Shown here piece after piece: positions 1-5,072 of a stretch of 5,072 bases of DNA (positions are counted from its first letter, which is position 1; every line of letters begins with the position of its first letter). Under the pieces are notes generated by a model that was not told where the DNA came from, ran no database searches, and saw nothing but the letters and a program-made list of their open reading frames with translations. Made by a program: the position numbers and the translations under genes. Source of the stretch: an uncultured Ruminococcus sp. (GTDB taxonomy: Bacteria; Bacillota; Clostridia; Oscillospirales; CAG-272); assembly GCA_902773455.1 (NCBI GenBank), contig CACYEW010000207.1, positions 1 to 5,072 on the forward strand. Reading direction: 5' to 3'.

Positions 1-1677
1 ACGGCGAAGATCGAGCTTCACCGTCCTTACATCGACGAAGTCACTTTCAAATGCCCTGTATGCGGCAAAGAAATGCACAGAGTACCCGAAGTCATAGACT
101 GCTGGTTCGACTCCGGCGCGATGCCTTTTGCACAGTGGCATTATCCTTTCGAAAACAAAGAGCTGTTCGAAACGCAGTTCCCGGCTGATTTCATATCAGA
201 AGCGATCGACCAGACGAGAGGCTGGTTCCATTCGCTTATGGCGGAATCGACGCTTCTGTTCAACAAGAGCCCTTATAAGAACGTCATCGTTCTCGGCCAC
301 GTCCAGGACGAAAACGGTCAGAAGATGTCCAAATCGAAGGGCAACGCCGTCGACCCGTTCGAGGCTCTCGACGCGTACGGCGCAGACGCGATACGCTGGT
401 ATTTCTATTCCAACAGCGCTCCGTGGCTGCCGAACAGATTCAGCAAGAACGCCGTCGTCGAAGGTCAGCGCAAATTCATGGGAACGCTCTGGAACACATA
501 CGGATTTTTCGTACTGTACGCGAATATCGACGAATTCGACGCGTCGAAATACAGTCTCGAATACGATAAACTCCAGGTCATAGACAAATGGGTGCTTTCA
601 AAGCTCAATTCGCTTGTAAAGACGGTAGACGATCATCTTGAAAACTACCGCATAACCGAGACCGCGAGAGCGATGGAAAAATTCGTGGACGAGCTTTCCA
701 ACTGGTACGTACGCCGCTGCCGCGAACGCTTCTGGGCAAAGGATATGACCGACGACAAGATCGCCGCGTATATGACGCTTTATACCTGCCTCGTAACGTT
801 TGCCGAAATATCGGCGCCGCTGATCCCGTTCATGGCTGAACAGATATATCAGAACCTCGTAAAGAGCGTCGACGCGTCCGCTCCCGAATCGGTACACCTC
901 TGCGATTTTCCGAAGGCGGACGAAAAACTCATCGACCGCGAACTTGAAAAGACGATGGACGAGGCGGTCAATATCGTTTCGCTCGGCCGCGCCTGCAGAA
1001 ACGCCGCCGTTATAAAGAACCGTCAGCCGCTTTCGAGAATGTTCATCGGCGCGCCGACGAAGCTCAACGAATTCTATATCGACATAATAAAAGACGAGCT
1101 GAACGTGAAACAAGCCGAATTTACGGACGATCTGCGCGCTTTCACGACCTATTCGCTCAAGCCACAGCTCAAAACGCTCGGCAGAAAGCTCGGCAAGAAC
1201 ATCAACGCTTTCCGGGAATATCTGCAGACCGTAGACGGCAATTCCGCAATGGACGAGATAAAAGCGACGGGCGGACTCAAAGTTACGCTTAACGGAGAAG
1301 AGATGTTCATCGAAGAAGCCGATCTGCTTATCGAAGCGGCAAAGGTCGAAGGCTTCGAATCCGTATCCGATTTCGGCGTTACGGTCGTGCTCGATACCGC
1401 GCTTACCGACGAGCTCATAGAAGAAGGCTTCGTAAGAGAGATGATCTCGAAGATACAGACTATGAGAAAAGAAGCCGGATTTGAAGTTATGGACAGAATT
1501 AACGTGACGCTTTCCGTTTCCGATACGCTTTACGGTATCGTAACGCGCAATATCGGTCAGATCTGCGACGAAACGCTTGCTGATTCTGTCGAGCGCAAAG
1601 AGCCGGAAGGTTACGTCAAAGAATGGAACATCAACGGCGAAAACGCCGTGTTCGGCGTTGTGAAAGTCGGAGGATAA
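1..1677 (+). CDS. ileS: Isoleucyl-tRNA synthetase, type 2 (eukaryote-like), C-terminal half; 5' end outside window
   Basis: Class I aminoacyl-tRNA synthetase that charges tRNA-Ile with isoleucine in the cytoplasm. The reading frame is open from base 1 and gives 558 residues, about half of the usual ~1,040 of type 2 enzymes; the HIGH motif and most of the editing domain lie upstream. Visible residues 18-21 form CPVC, followed by a CWFDSG segment (34-39), which is the type 2 form of a motif that reads roughly VWFDSG in the E. coli-type enzyme. TRGWFHSL (72-79) and GQKMSKSKGN (106-115) are catalytic-core motifs; KMSKS is encoded at 322-336. The anticodon-binding helical domain starts near residue 195 and includes WYVRRCRERFW around 236. 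From about residue 381 comes the C-terminal extension typical of type 2 enzymes (YSLKPQLKTLGRKLGK), which I associate with the DUF5915 family. The gene ends in TAA, 1 nt before the next start. Type 2 enzymes are known for low mupirocin sensitivity; applying that here is inference. Confidence 0.97.
   Translation, partial: TAKIELHRPYIDEVTFKCPVCGKEMHRVPEVIDCWFDSGAMPFAQWHYPFENKELFETQFPADFISEAIDQTRGWFHSLMAESTLLFNKSPYKNVIVLGHVQDENGQKMSKSKGNAVDPFEALDAYGADAIRWYFYSNSAPWLPNRFSKNAVVEGQRKFMGTLWNTYGFFVLYANIDEFDASKYSLEYDKLQVIDKWVLSKLNSLVKTVDDHLENYRITETARAMEKFVDELSNWYVRRCRERFWAKDMTDDKIAAYMTLYTCLVTFAEISAPLIPFMAEQIYQNLVKSVDASAPESVHLCDFPKADEKLIDRELEKTMDEAVNIVSLGRACRNAAVIKNRQPLSRMFIGAPTKLNEFYIDIIKDELNVKQAEFTDDLRAFTTYSLKPQLKTLGRKLGKNINAFREYLQTVDGNSAMDEIKATGGLKVTLNGEEMFIEEADLLIEAAKVEGFESVSDFGVTVVLDTALTDELIEEGFVREMISKIQTMRKEAGFEVMDRINVTLSVSDTLYGIVTRNIGQICDETLADSVERKEPEGYVKEWNINGENAVFGVVKVGG
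1634..1659 (+). repeat. Two overlapping, mutually exclusive short hairpins at the 3' end of ileS
   Basis: ACGGCG (1634-1639) can pair perfectly with CGCCGT (1644-1649) across an AAAA loop. Alternatively AACGCCG (1642-1648) can pair perfectly with CGGCGTT (1653-1659) across a TGTT loop. Both use the middle segment, so only one can form at a time. They end 9 nt before the GGAGG site of the next gene. Neither is followed by a T run, so they are not terminators. They lie in ileS coding sequence and may be a by-product of it (codons for NGENAVFGV). A role in translation of the downstream gene is only a possibility. Confidence 0.35.
1669..1673 (+). promoter_or_regulatory. Ribosome binding site for the zinc-ribbon/OB-fold gene
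   Basis: GGAGG lies 5 nt before the ATG at 1679, inside the last codons of ileS. It supports this start over the in-frame ATG at 1691, which is 17 nt from the site. Confidence 0.85.
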
Positions 1678-1678
1678 A

Positions 1679-2455
1679 ATGGGCAGACTGATGGGCGCGT
1701 ACGATATCGACGACGATCACGATATCCCCGAATTGAATAAGTGTCCCGACTGTCAGACGTATTTCGAAGGCGATAACTGCCCTATCTGCGGCAAGCCGTG
1801 CCCGGAGAATATGAAGGCGGGCAACCGTCCTGCCGTAAAACAGAAGAAAAGGAAGAGACCGAGCGGCGATACGGGAAGAGTGACCTTCATCAACTGGTAC
1901 CACTCGTGGTGGTTCATAATCCTGATGATGATCATCTTCCCGATCGTCGGGATAATCCTGCTCATAACGAGTCCTCATAAAAAAATCGTGAAGATCGCTC
2001 TCGTTATAGTGTTGATCCTCATAATCGCGGTCAGATACGGCGGGCTTATCTATTATTATTTCAACAGAGTATTCGCAAAGACTCCCGTATACGTAAATAC
2101 GAAAATAACAGAAACCGAATACAGGCAGAAATGCGAAGAGATAAACGCCGAAACGCTTTACAGAGCGGCGGACGGATATAAGGACGCATACGTTCGCGTC
2201 ACGCTTACGGTGACGGGAAGAGAAGTCGATTTTTCGGAAGAATATTATCCGACTTATTACATCTGTAAAACTGAAGATAACGAAAACGTCGTGTTTCTCG
2301 TCAGAAACTGTCTGATAGACGTGAAAAACTATATCGTCGGAGACAAAATAACCGTTTACGGCGAATTCAAGGGCAATCAGTCCTTATGGACGGAGATTTC
2401 ATCTTTTGATTATCCCTGCATTTATATGGCGTACGCGGATTTAGTGAAAGAATAG
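1679..2455 (+). CDS. Uncharacterised membrane protein: zinc ribbon, membrane segment(s), OB-fold-like C-terminal domain
   Basis: I do not recognise a named gene; the domain plan is readable in its 258 residues. An acidic N-terminus (DIDDDHD) leads into a zinc ribbon with C22, C25, C34 and C37 (CPDC then CPIC), with an extra C41. A strongly basic linker (KQKKRKR, 54-60) follows. Residues about 77-97 form one hydrophobic segment and about 103-125 a second, split only by SPHKK. The C-terminal part (about 140-258) fits the tRNA_anti-like OB-fold pattern (PF12869): a YKDAYVRVTLTVTG strand near 167-180, VGDKITVYGEFKG at 220-232, and a final PCIYMAYADLV. In that family the OB domain is a small beta barrel whose ligand is usually unknown despite the nucleic-acid-binding name. 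Topology is unclear, because the positive charges between the two hydrophobic segments conflict with a simple N-in hairpin. The gene starts 1 nt after ileS and stops with TAG, in the same frame as the next gene. Function is unknown; a role in sensing or cell-envelope work is speculation. Confidence 0.88.
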   Translation: MGRLMGAYDIDDDHDIPELNKCPDCQTYFEGDNCPICGKPCPENMKAGNRPAVKQKKRKRPSGDTGRVTFINWYHSWWFIILMMIIFPIVGIILLITSPHKKIVKIALVIVLILIIAVRYGGLIYYYFNRVFAKTPVYVNTKITETEYRQKCEEINAETLYRAADGYKDAYVRVTLTVTGREVDFSEEYYPTYYICKTEDNENVVFLVRNCLIDVKNYIVGDKITVYGEFKGNQSLWTEISSFDYPCIYMAYADLVKE

Positions 2456-2458
2456 TAT

Positions 2459-3031
2459 ATGAATACAATATCGATTATCGGACAAGTCGTCGGGTTTATC
2501 GCCGCGGCGGTAATGATACTGTCATTTCAGTTCAAAGAAAATAAAAAACTGTTTACGTGTCAGGTCATATCAACGACTTTGTTTTCGCTTTCGTACCTTT
2601 TTCTCGGTCTCGGCGGAAACAAGGAAGCGTTTTCCGGCATGGCGCAGAACATCGGCGGACTTATGATACGGATCGTGATGCTTTTCCATCAGAAATACAA
2701 ATGGGCGAGAAGCCCGGTCGTGATGTCGGTCCTTTGCACATACTGCGCCGTAACGTCCGTGCTTACTTACTCCGGCAATCCGCTGACGATCCTGCCGACG
2801 ATAGGCAATATCATCCTCATAGGCGTTATGTGGACGAACGATCCCGATAAGATACGCATAGGTCAGTTCTCCGTAACGACCCCGTGCTGGCTCGTTTATA
2901 ATTTCGTCGCCGGTTCGATTGCGGGAATACTGACCGAGACCTTCAATCTCGTCTCGATCGGAATTTACTATATAAGACAGGCGATCGCAAAGAAAAAAGA
3001 AAAAGCGGAGGCTGAAAATGCAGAATCGTAA
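2459..3031 (+). CDS. ygjV: YgjV-family polytopic inner-membrane protein
   Basis: This 190-residue, very hydrophobic protein resembles the YgjV family (PF10688), whose function is not established. The best family match is the second half: ILPTIGNI (111-118) and CWLVYNFVAGSIAGILTE (143-160) line up with LPVIGTI and CWVIHNFWAGSIGG in E. coli YgjV as I recall it. Likely membrane helices are about 5-23, 31-50, 58-76, 86-104, 109-126, 135-152 and 157-175, with a hydrophilic Lys/Glu-rich tail (178-190). Residues 30-50 and 131-151 align without gaps, with identities at K30/K131, Q35/Q136, T39/T140, T40/T141, L44/L145, Y46/Y147 and F48/F149. This indicates two related three-helix halves joined by a linker helix, as in SWEET/PQ-loop carriers. 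A transport role is therefore plausible but inferred. The start lies 3 nt after the preceding stop, with only a weak GAAAG as binding site, so translation is probably coupled. The 3' end overlaps the ribokinase gene by 14 nt. The family call is firm; the function is not. Confidence 0.9.
   Translation: MNTISIIGQVVGFIAAAVMILSFQFKENKKLFTCQVISTTLFSLSYLFLGLGGNKEAFSGMAQNIGGLMIRIVMLFHQKYKWARSPVVMSVLCTYCAVTSVLTYSGNPLTILPTIGNIILIGVMWTNDPDKIRIGQFSVTTPCWLVYNFVAGSIAGILTETFNLVSIGIYYIRQAIAKKKEKAEAENAES
3007..3011 (+). promoter_or_regulatory. Ribosome binding site for ribokinase, inside the end of ygjV
   Basis: GGAGG lies 6 nt before the ATG at 3018 and within the last codons of the YgjV-family gene. It fixes the ribokinase start and confirms that the 14-nt overlap of the two genes is real. 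Confidence 0.88.
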
Positions 3032-3941
3032 AATAACAGTCATAGGCAGTTATAACACGGACCTCACCGTAACGGCGCCCCATCTGCCGGCTGACGGCGA
3101 GTCGATCATCGGTTCGGCTCTCGAATACAATCCCGGCGGCAAAGGCTCGAATCAGGCGGTCGCGGCTCACAAAGCCGGCGCCGACGTAACGCTTCTTGCA
3201 AAGCTCGGGCGCGACAGTATGTCAAAGACCGGACTCGATCTTTACGAAAAGATCGGTCTCGATACCTCGCATATCGTATACGACGATAAGAATAATACCG
3301 GTACGGCGCTGATCGAAGTCGACGGGCGGAGCGGAGAAAACCGGATCATCGTCATTCCGGGCTCGAATATGAATATTACGAAAGAAGACGTTTTATCGGT
3401 TTCGGAGCGAATTAAGGATTCCGATATCCTTCTTATTCAGCTCGAAATAAACGAAGACGCGATCAAAGAAGCCGTAAGGACAGCAAAAGAATACGGTACG
3501 AAGATCGTGCTCAATCCGGCTCCTTATTCCGATCTTGCGCTCGATCTGATCAAAGACGTCGATTATATCACGCCAAACGAGACCGAAGCCGCGTTTATAT
3601 CGGGCGTCAGAGTCGACGGCGCGGAAAACGCTCCCGCGGCGGCGGAAAAAATGCTTTCCATGGGCGCGAAAAACGTTATCATAACGCTCGGCTCTCACGG
3701 TTCGTATTATAAAGGCGAGTCAGGGGAAATAATTATGCCGACAAGAAAAGTAAAGCGCGTCGATACCACCGGCGCGGGGGACGCGTATAACGGCGCGTTC
3801 TGCTGCGCTTTATCCGAAGGCAAAAGCGTTTACGACGCAATGCGTTTCGCCGACGCGTTCGCTTCGATATCGGTCACGAGAAAGGGTGCGGCGTCGTCGA
3901 TGCCGACGCGCGAAGAAGCGCTTGAATTCATGAATTCATAA
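3018..3941 (+). CDS. rbsK: Ribokinase (PfkB family)
   Basis: Cytoplasmic PfkB-family sugar kinase that transfers phosphate from ATP to the 5-hydroxyl of D-ribose, feeding ribose 5-phosphate into the pentose phosphate and nucleotide pathways. It has 307 residues, close to the 309 of E. coli RbsK. Sugar-site residues N13 and D15 sit in GSYNTD. The first PfkB signature is NPGGKGSNQA (38-47), with G41, K42 and N45 matching sugar-contacting positions. E143 follows in LLIQLE, then LNPAP (165-169) and TPNETE (185-190). The second signature, DTTGAGDAYNGAF (249-261), carries the catalytic base D255, at the same number as in E. coli. VTRKGAASSMP (286-296) matches the region lining the monovalent-cation site. 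No key residue is missing. No ribose ABC transporter, rbsD or LacI-type regulator is visible; instead the gene overlaps a membrane-protein gene by 14 nt and precedes polA by 12 nt. Ribose is the most likely substrate, but deoxyribose or a related sugar cannot be excluded from motifs alone. Confidence 0.95.
   Translation: MQNRKITVIGSYNTDLTVTAPHLPADGESIIGSALEYNPGGKGSNQAVAAHKAGADVTLLAKLGRDSMSKTGLDLYEKIGLDTSHIVYDDKNNTGTALIEVDGRSGENRIIVIPGSNMNITKEDVLSVSERIKDSDILLIQLEINEDAIKEAVRTAKEYGTKIVLNPAPYSDLALDLIKDVDYITPNETEAAFISGVRVDGAENAPAAAEKMLSMGAKNVIITLGSHGSYYKGESGEIIMPTRKVKRVDTTGAGDAYNGAFCCALSEGKSVYDAMRFADAFASISVTRKGAASSMPTREEALEFMNS
3923..3938 (+). repeat. Tandem TGAATTCA repeat forming a 16-bp perfect palindrome
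   Basis: TGAATTCATGAATTCA consists of two adjacent copies of an 8-bp palindrome, so the whole 16 bp is also self-complementary. It covers the last codons of rbsK and ends just before the polA ribosome binding site. The symmetry would suit a dimeric DNA-binding protein, but the sequence also simply encodes the Glu-Phe-Met-Asn-Ser end of ribokinase. No second copy was noticed in the window. Confidence 0.3.
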
Positions 3942-3947
3942 GAGGAA
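3941..3947 (+). promoter_or_regulatory. Ribosome binding site for polA
   Basis: AGAGGAA begins at the last base of the rbsK stop codon. Its AGAGG core ends 8 nt before the ATG at 3954, and that start gives the expected MKTLLAIDGNS N-terminus of DNA polymerase I. Confidence 0.8.
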
Positions 3948-3953
3948 ATAATA

Positions 3954-5072
3954 ATGAAAACTCTGCTCGCAATAGACGGCAACAGTATACTGAACCGGGC
4001 GTATTACGGCTTAAGACCGCTCACGACTAAAAGCGGTCTTTTTACCCACGCCGTTTTCGGTATGATAAATATCATAGATTCTCAGATAAAAGCCGTATCG
4101 CCGGATATGATCGCGGTGGCATTCGACCTTAAAGCGCCGACGTTCCGTCACAAAATGTATTCCGGCTACAAAGCGACACGTAAGGGCATGCCGGAAGAGC
4201 TCGCGGTGCAGCTGCCGTACGCCAAAAAGGTGCTCGACGCGATGGGCGTTACGGTCCTCGAAAAAGAGGGCTATGAAGCAGACGATATCCTCGGTACGCT
4301 TTCTTCATACGCAAACGAGGATCTTCACGTTTACGTTCTGACCGGCGACAGAGATTCGCTTCAGCTGATAACTCCGTACACGACTGTTCTGCTCGCCTCG
4401 ACCGGCGAGACCGTCAATTACGACAGAGACAGATTTTTTGACAAATACGGTATTGAACCTACCGAGTTCGTCGATGCGAAAGCCCTTATGGGCGACAGCT
4501 CGGACAATATCCCCGGCGTACCGGGTATCGGCGAAAAAACGGCGCTGAAGCTGATTTCCGAATATAAAAACATAGACGCTCTGTACGGGAATATAGACGG
4601 GGCGCCCGTCGGACCTTCCGCAAAGCAGAAGCTGATCGACGGCAAAGAAAGCGCGTATACGTCGCGCGAGCTTGCCCGGATATATAAAGAAGTGCCGCTC
4701 GACGCGACTCTTACGGATATTGAAAGCAAAGAAAAAAACGGAAAAGCTCTGTACGATCTTTTTACCGAGCTTGAATTTTTCGCGTTCATCAAGCGCTATT
4801 CGCTTGAAGAAAGCGAAGCGGAAGAAGACGCCGCGGCTTTCGAGCGGATATCCGCTTTACCCGAATGCGAAAACAAAACGTTCTCACTTTATATCACAGA
4901 CCGTATATATCTTTACGACGGCGAAAAAGGCTTCGCGTACGCCGGCGAATGCACCGGAGATTTCTTTGAAAAGAACGAATTCATTCTTTCCGACTCGAAA
5001 GCGGCGTTTTACGTGAACGAGAAAATAAACGCCGTGTTCGACACGTCCGTGGCGGCTTATCTCATCAATTCG
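3954..5072 (+). CDS. polA: DNA polymerase I, N-terminal part (5' nuclease domain and start of the exonuclease-like domain); 3' end outside window
   Basis: Replication and repair polymerase that removes RNA primers and fills gaps. The frame is open from 3954 to the window end (373 residues); the polymerase domain lies beyond. The 5' nuclease domain (about 1-285) keeps its metal-binding acids: D8 in AIDGNS, D58 in VAFDLK, E108, D110 and D111 in YEADD, D132 and D134 in TGDRDS, and D181 and D184 in GDSSDNIPGVPGIGEKT (180-196), which leads into the helix-three-turn-helix DNA-binding region. The helical-arch motif FRHKMYSGYKATRKGMP (65-80) is intact. An acidic linker (about 283-300) is followed by a 3'-5' exonuclease-like domain. 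Its first strand reads TFSLYITD where proofreading enzymes have a DTE metal motif, so proofreading is probably absent, as in many Bacillota. FDTSVAAYLINS (362-373) matches the conserved helix at this point of the fold. The start is set by AGAGG 8 nt upstream, and the gene is probably co-transcribed with rbsK. A terminator-like hairpin lies within its first 30 codons. Confidence 0.96.
   Translation, partial: MKTLLAIDGNSILNRAYYGLRPLTTKSGLFTHAVFGMINIIDSQIKAVSPDMIAVAFDLKAPTFRHKMYSGYKATRKGMPEELAVQLPYAKKVLDAMGVTVLEKEGYEADDILGTLSSYANEDLHVYVLTGDRDSLQLITPYTTVLLASTGETVNYDRDRFFDKYGIEPTEFVDAKALMGDSSDNIPGVPGIGEKTALKLISEYKNIDALYGNIDGAPVGPSAKQKLIDGKESAYTSRELARIYKEVPLDATLTDIESKEKNGKALYDLFTELEFFAFIKRYSLEESEAEEDAAAFERISALPECENKTFSLYITDRIYLYDGEKGFAYAGECTGDFFEKNEFILSDSKAAFYVNEKINAVFDTSVAAYLINS
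4013..4043 (+). terminator. Terminator-like hairpin with T run inside the 5' end of polA (candidate only)
   Basis: AAGACCGCT (4013-4021) and AGCGGTCTT (4032-4040) are perfect inverted repeats separated by a 10-nt loop. A run of five T (4039-4043) overlaps the end of the stem, so the shape is a GACCGCT/AGCGGTC core followed by U5. That is the form of an intrinsic terminator, but it lies 60-90 nt into polA, covering codons for about residues 20-30. Translating ribosomes would normally keep it open. It could act when polA translation falters, or be a coincidence of the conserved PLTTKSGL coding sequence. Confidence 0.3.

Noticed and set aside
598..1113. Long open frame on the minus strand (171 codons)
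   Set aside because: It lies entirely inside ileS, the peptide is Arg/Tyr/Val-rich with no recognisable domain, and the overlying frame is a clear synthetase.
1702..1726. Repeated CGATATC units near the start of gene 2
   Set aside because: They encode the Asp/Ile-rich N-terminus (YDIDDDHDIP) and consist of only two 7-bp copies, so there is no case for an operator.
1936..1953. 6-bp hairpin TCCCGA / TCGGGA in the zinc-ribbon/OB gene
   Set aside because: It is short, lacks a T tract, and lies in the coding sequence of a hydrophobic segment.
2570..3043. Long open frame on the minus strand (157 codons)
   Set aside because: It is antisense to ygjV and the rbsK start, Arg/Asp-rich, with no domain; its length follows from the codon bias of the real genes.
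3535..3570. Possible promoter (TTGCGC and an AT-rich TATAT-like box) inside rbsK, upstream of polA
   Set aside because: The match to -35/-10 consensus is poor and the spacing is not convincing; it is also far from the polA start.
4418..4792. Minus-strand open frame of 124 codons, Ser-rich and somewhat hydrophobic
   Set aside because: It is antisense to the conserved 5' nuclease domain of polA and shows no family features.
4799..4817. 7-bp hairpin TTCGCTT / AAGCGAA with a 5-nt loop in polA
   Set aside because: It has no T run, lies in a Glu/Ser linker coding region, and is of a length expected by chance.
4672..5016. Plus-strand open frame of 114 codons in another frame
   Set aside because: It is a Lys/Arg/Ser-rich shadow within polA, whose own frame is continuous through the region.

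Overview
This window is a stretch of ordinary bacterial chromosome with five tightly packed genes, all on the + strand. The organism looks like a member of the Clostridia (Bacillota), probably an uncultivated or gut-type lineage with a genome near 50% GC. Three things point there: an isoleucyl-tRNA synthetase of the eukaryote-like type 2 form common in clostridia, purine-rich GGAGG-type ribosome binding sites, and a DNA polymerase I whose 3'-5' exonuclease domain looks degenerate, as in many Bacillota. The placement is an inference from protein character, not a measured phylogeny.

Layout: (1) 1-1677, the C-terminal half of isoleucyl-tRNA synthetase (ileS), cut by the window start. (2) 1679-2455, an uncharacterised protein with an N-terminal zinc ribbon, one or two membrane segments and a C-terminal domain resembling the tRNA_anti-like OB-fold. 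(3) 2459-3031, a YgjV-family polytopic membrane protein. (4) 3018-3941, a ribokinase (rbsK) overlapping the previous gene by 14 nt. (5) 3954-5072, the N-terminal part of DNA polymerase I (polA), cut by the window end. Gaps are 1, 3, -14 and 12 nt, so nothing is left for a large intergenic element, and I see no convincing promoter between genes. The arrangement looks like one transcription unit, or the middle of one.

Functionally the cluster mixes essential information-processing genes (ileS, polA) with a small middle module. The most suggestive point is the YgjV-family protein overlapping a ribokinase. The membrane protein has a visible internal repeat and a likely 3+1+3 helix plan like that of SWEET/PQ-loop carriers, so a carrier-plus-kinase pair is a reasonable but untested idea. 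Other items worth a look are a terminator-shaped hairpin inside the first codons of polA, alternative overlapping hairpins just before the second gene's ribosome binding site, and the fact that genes 2 and 3 lie in the same frame, separated by a TAG and one sense codon. There are no tRNAs, rRNAs, CRISPR arrays, insertion sequences or other signs of mobile DNA. I found no clear new defence or mobile system.
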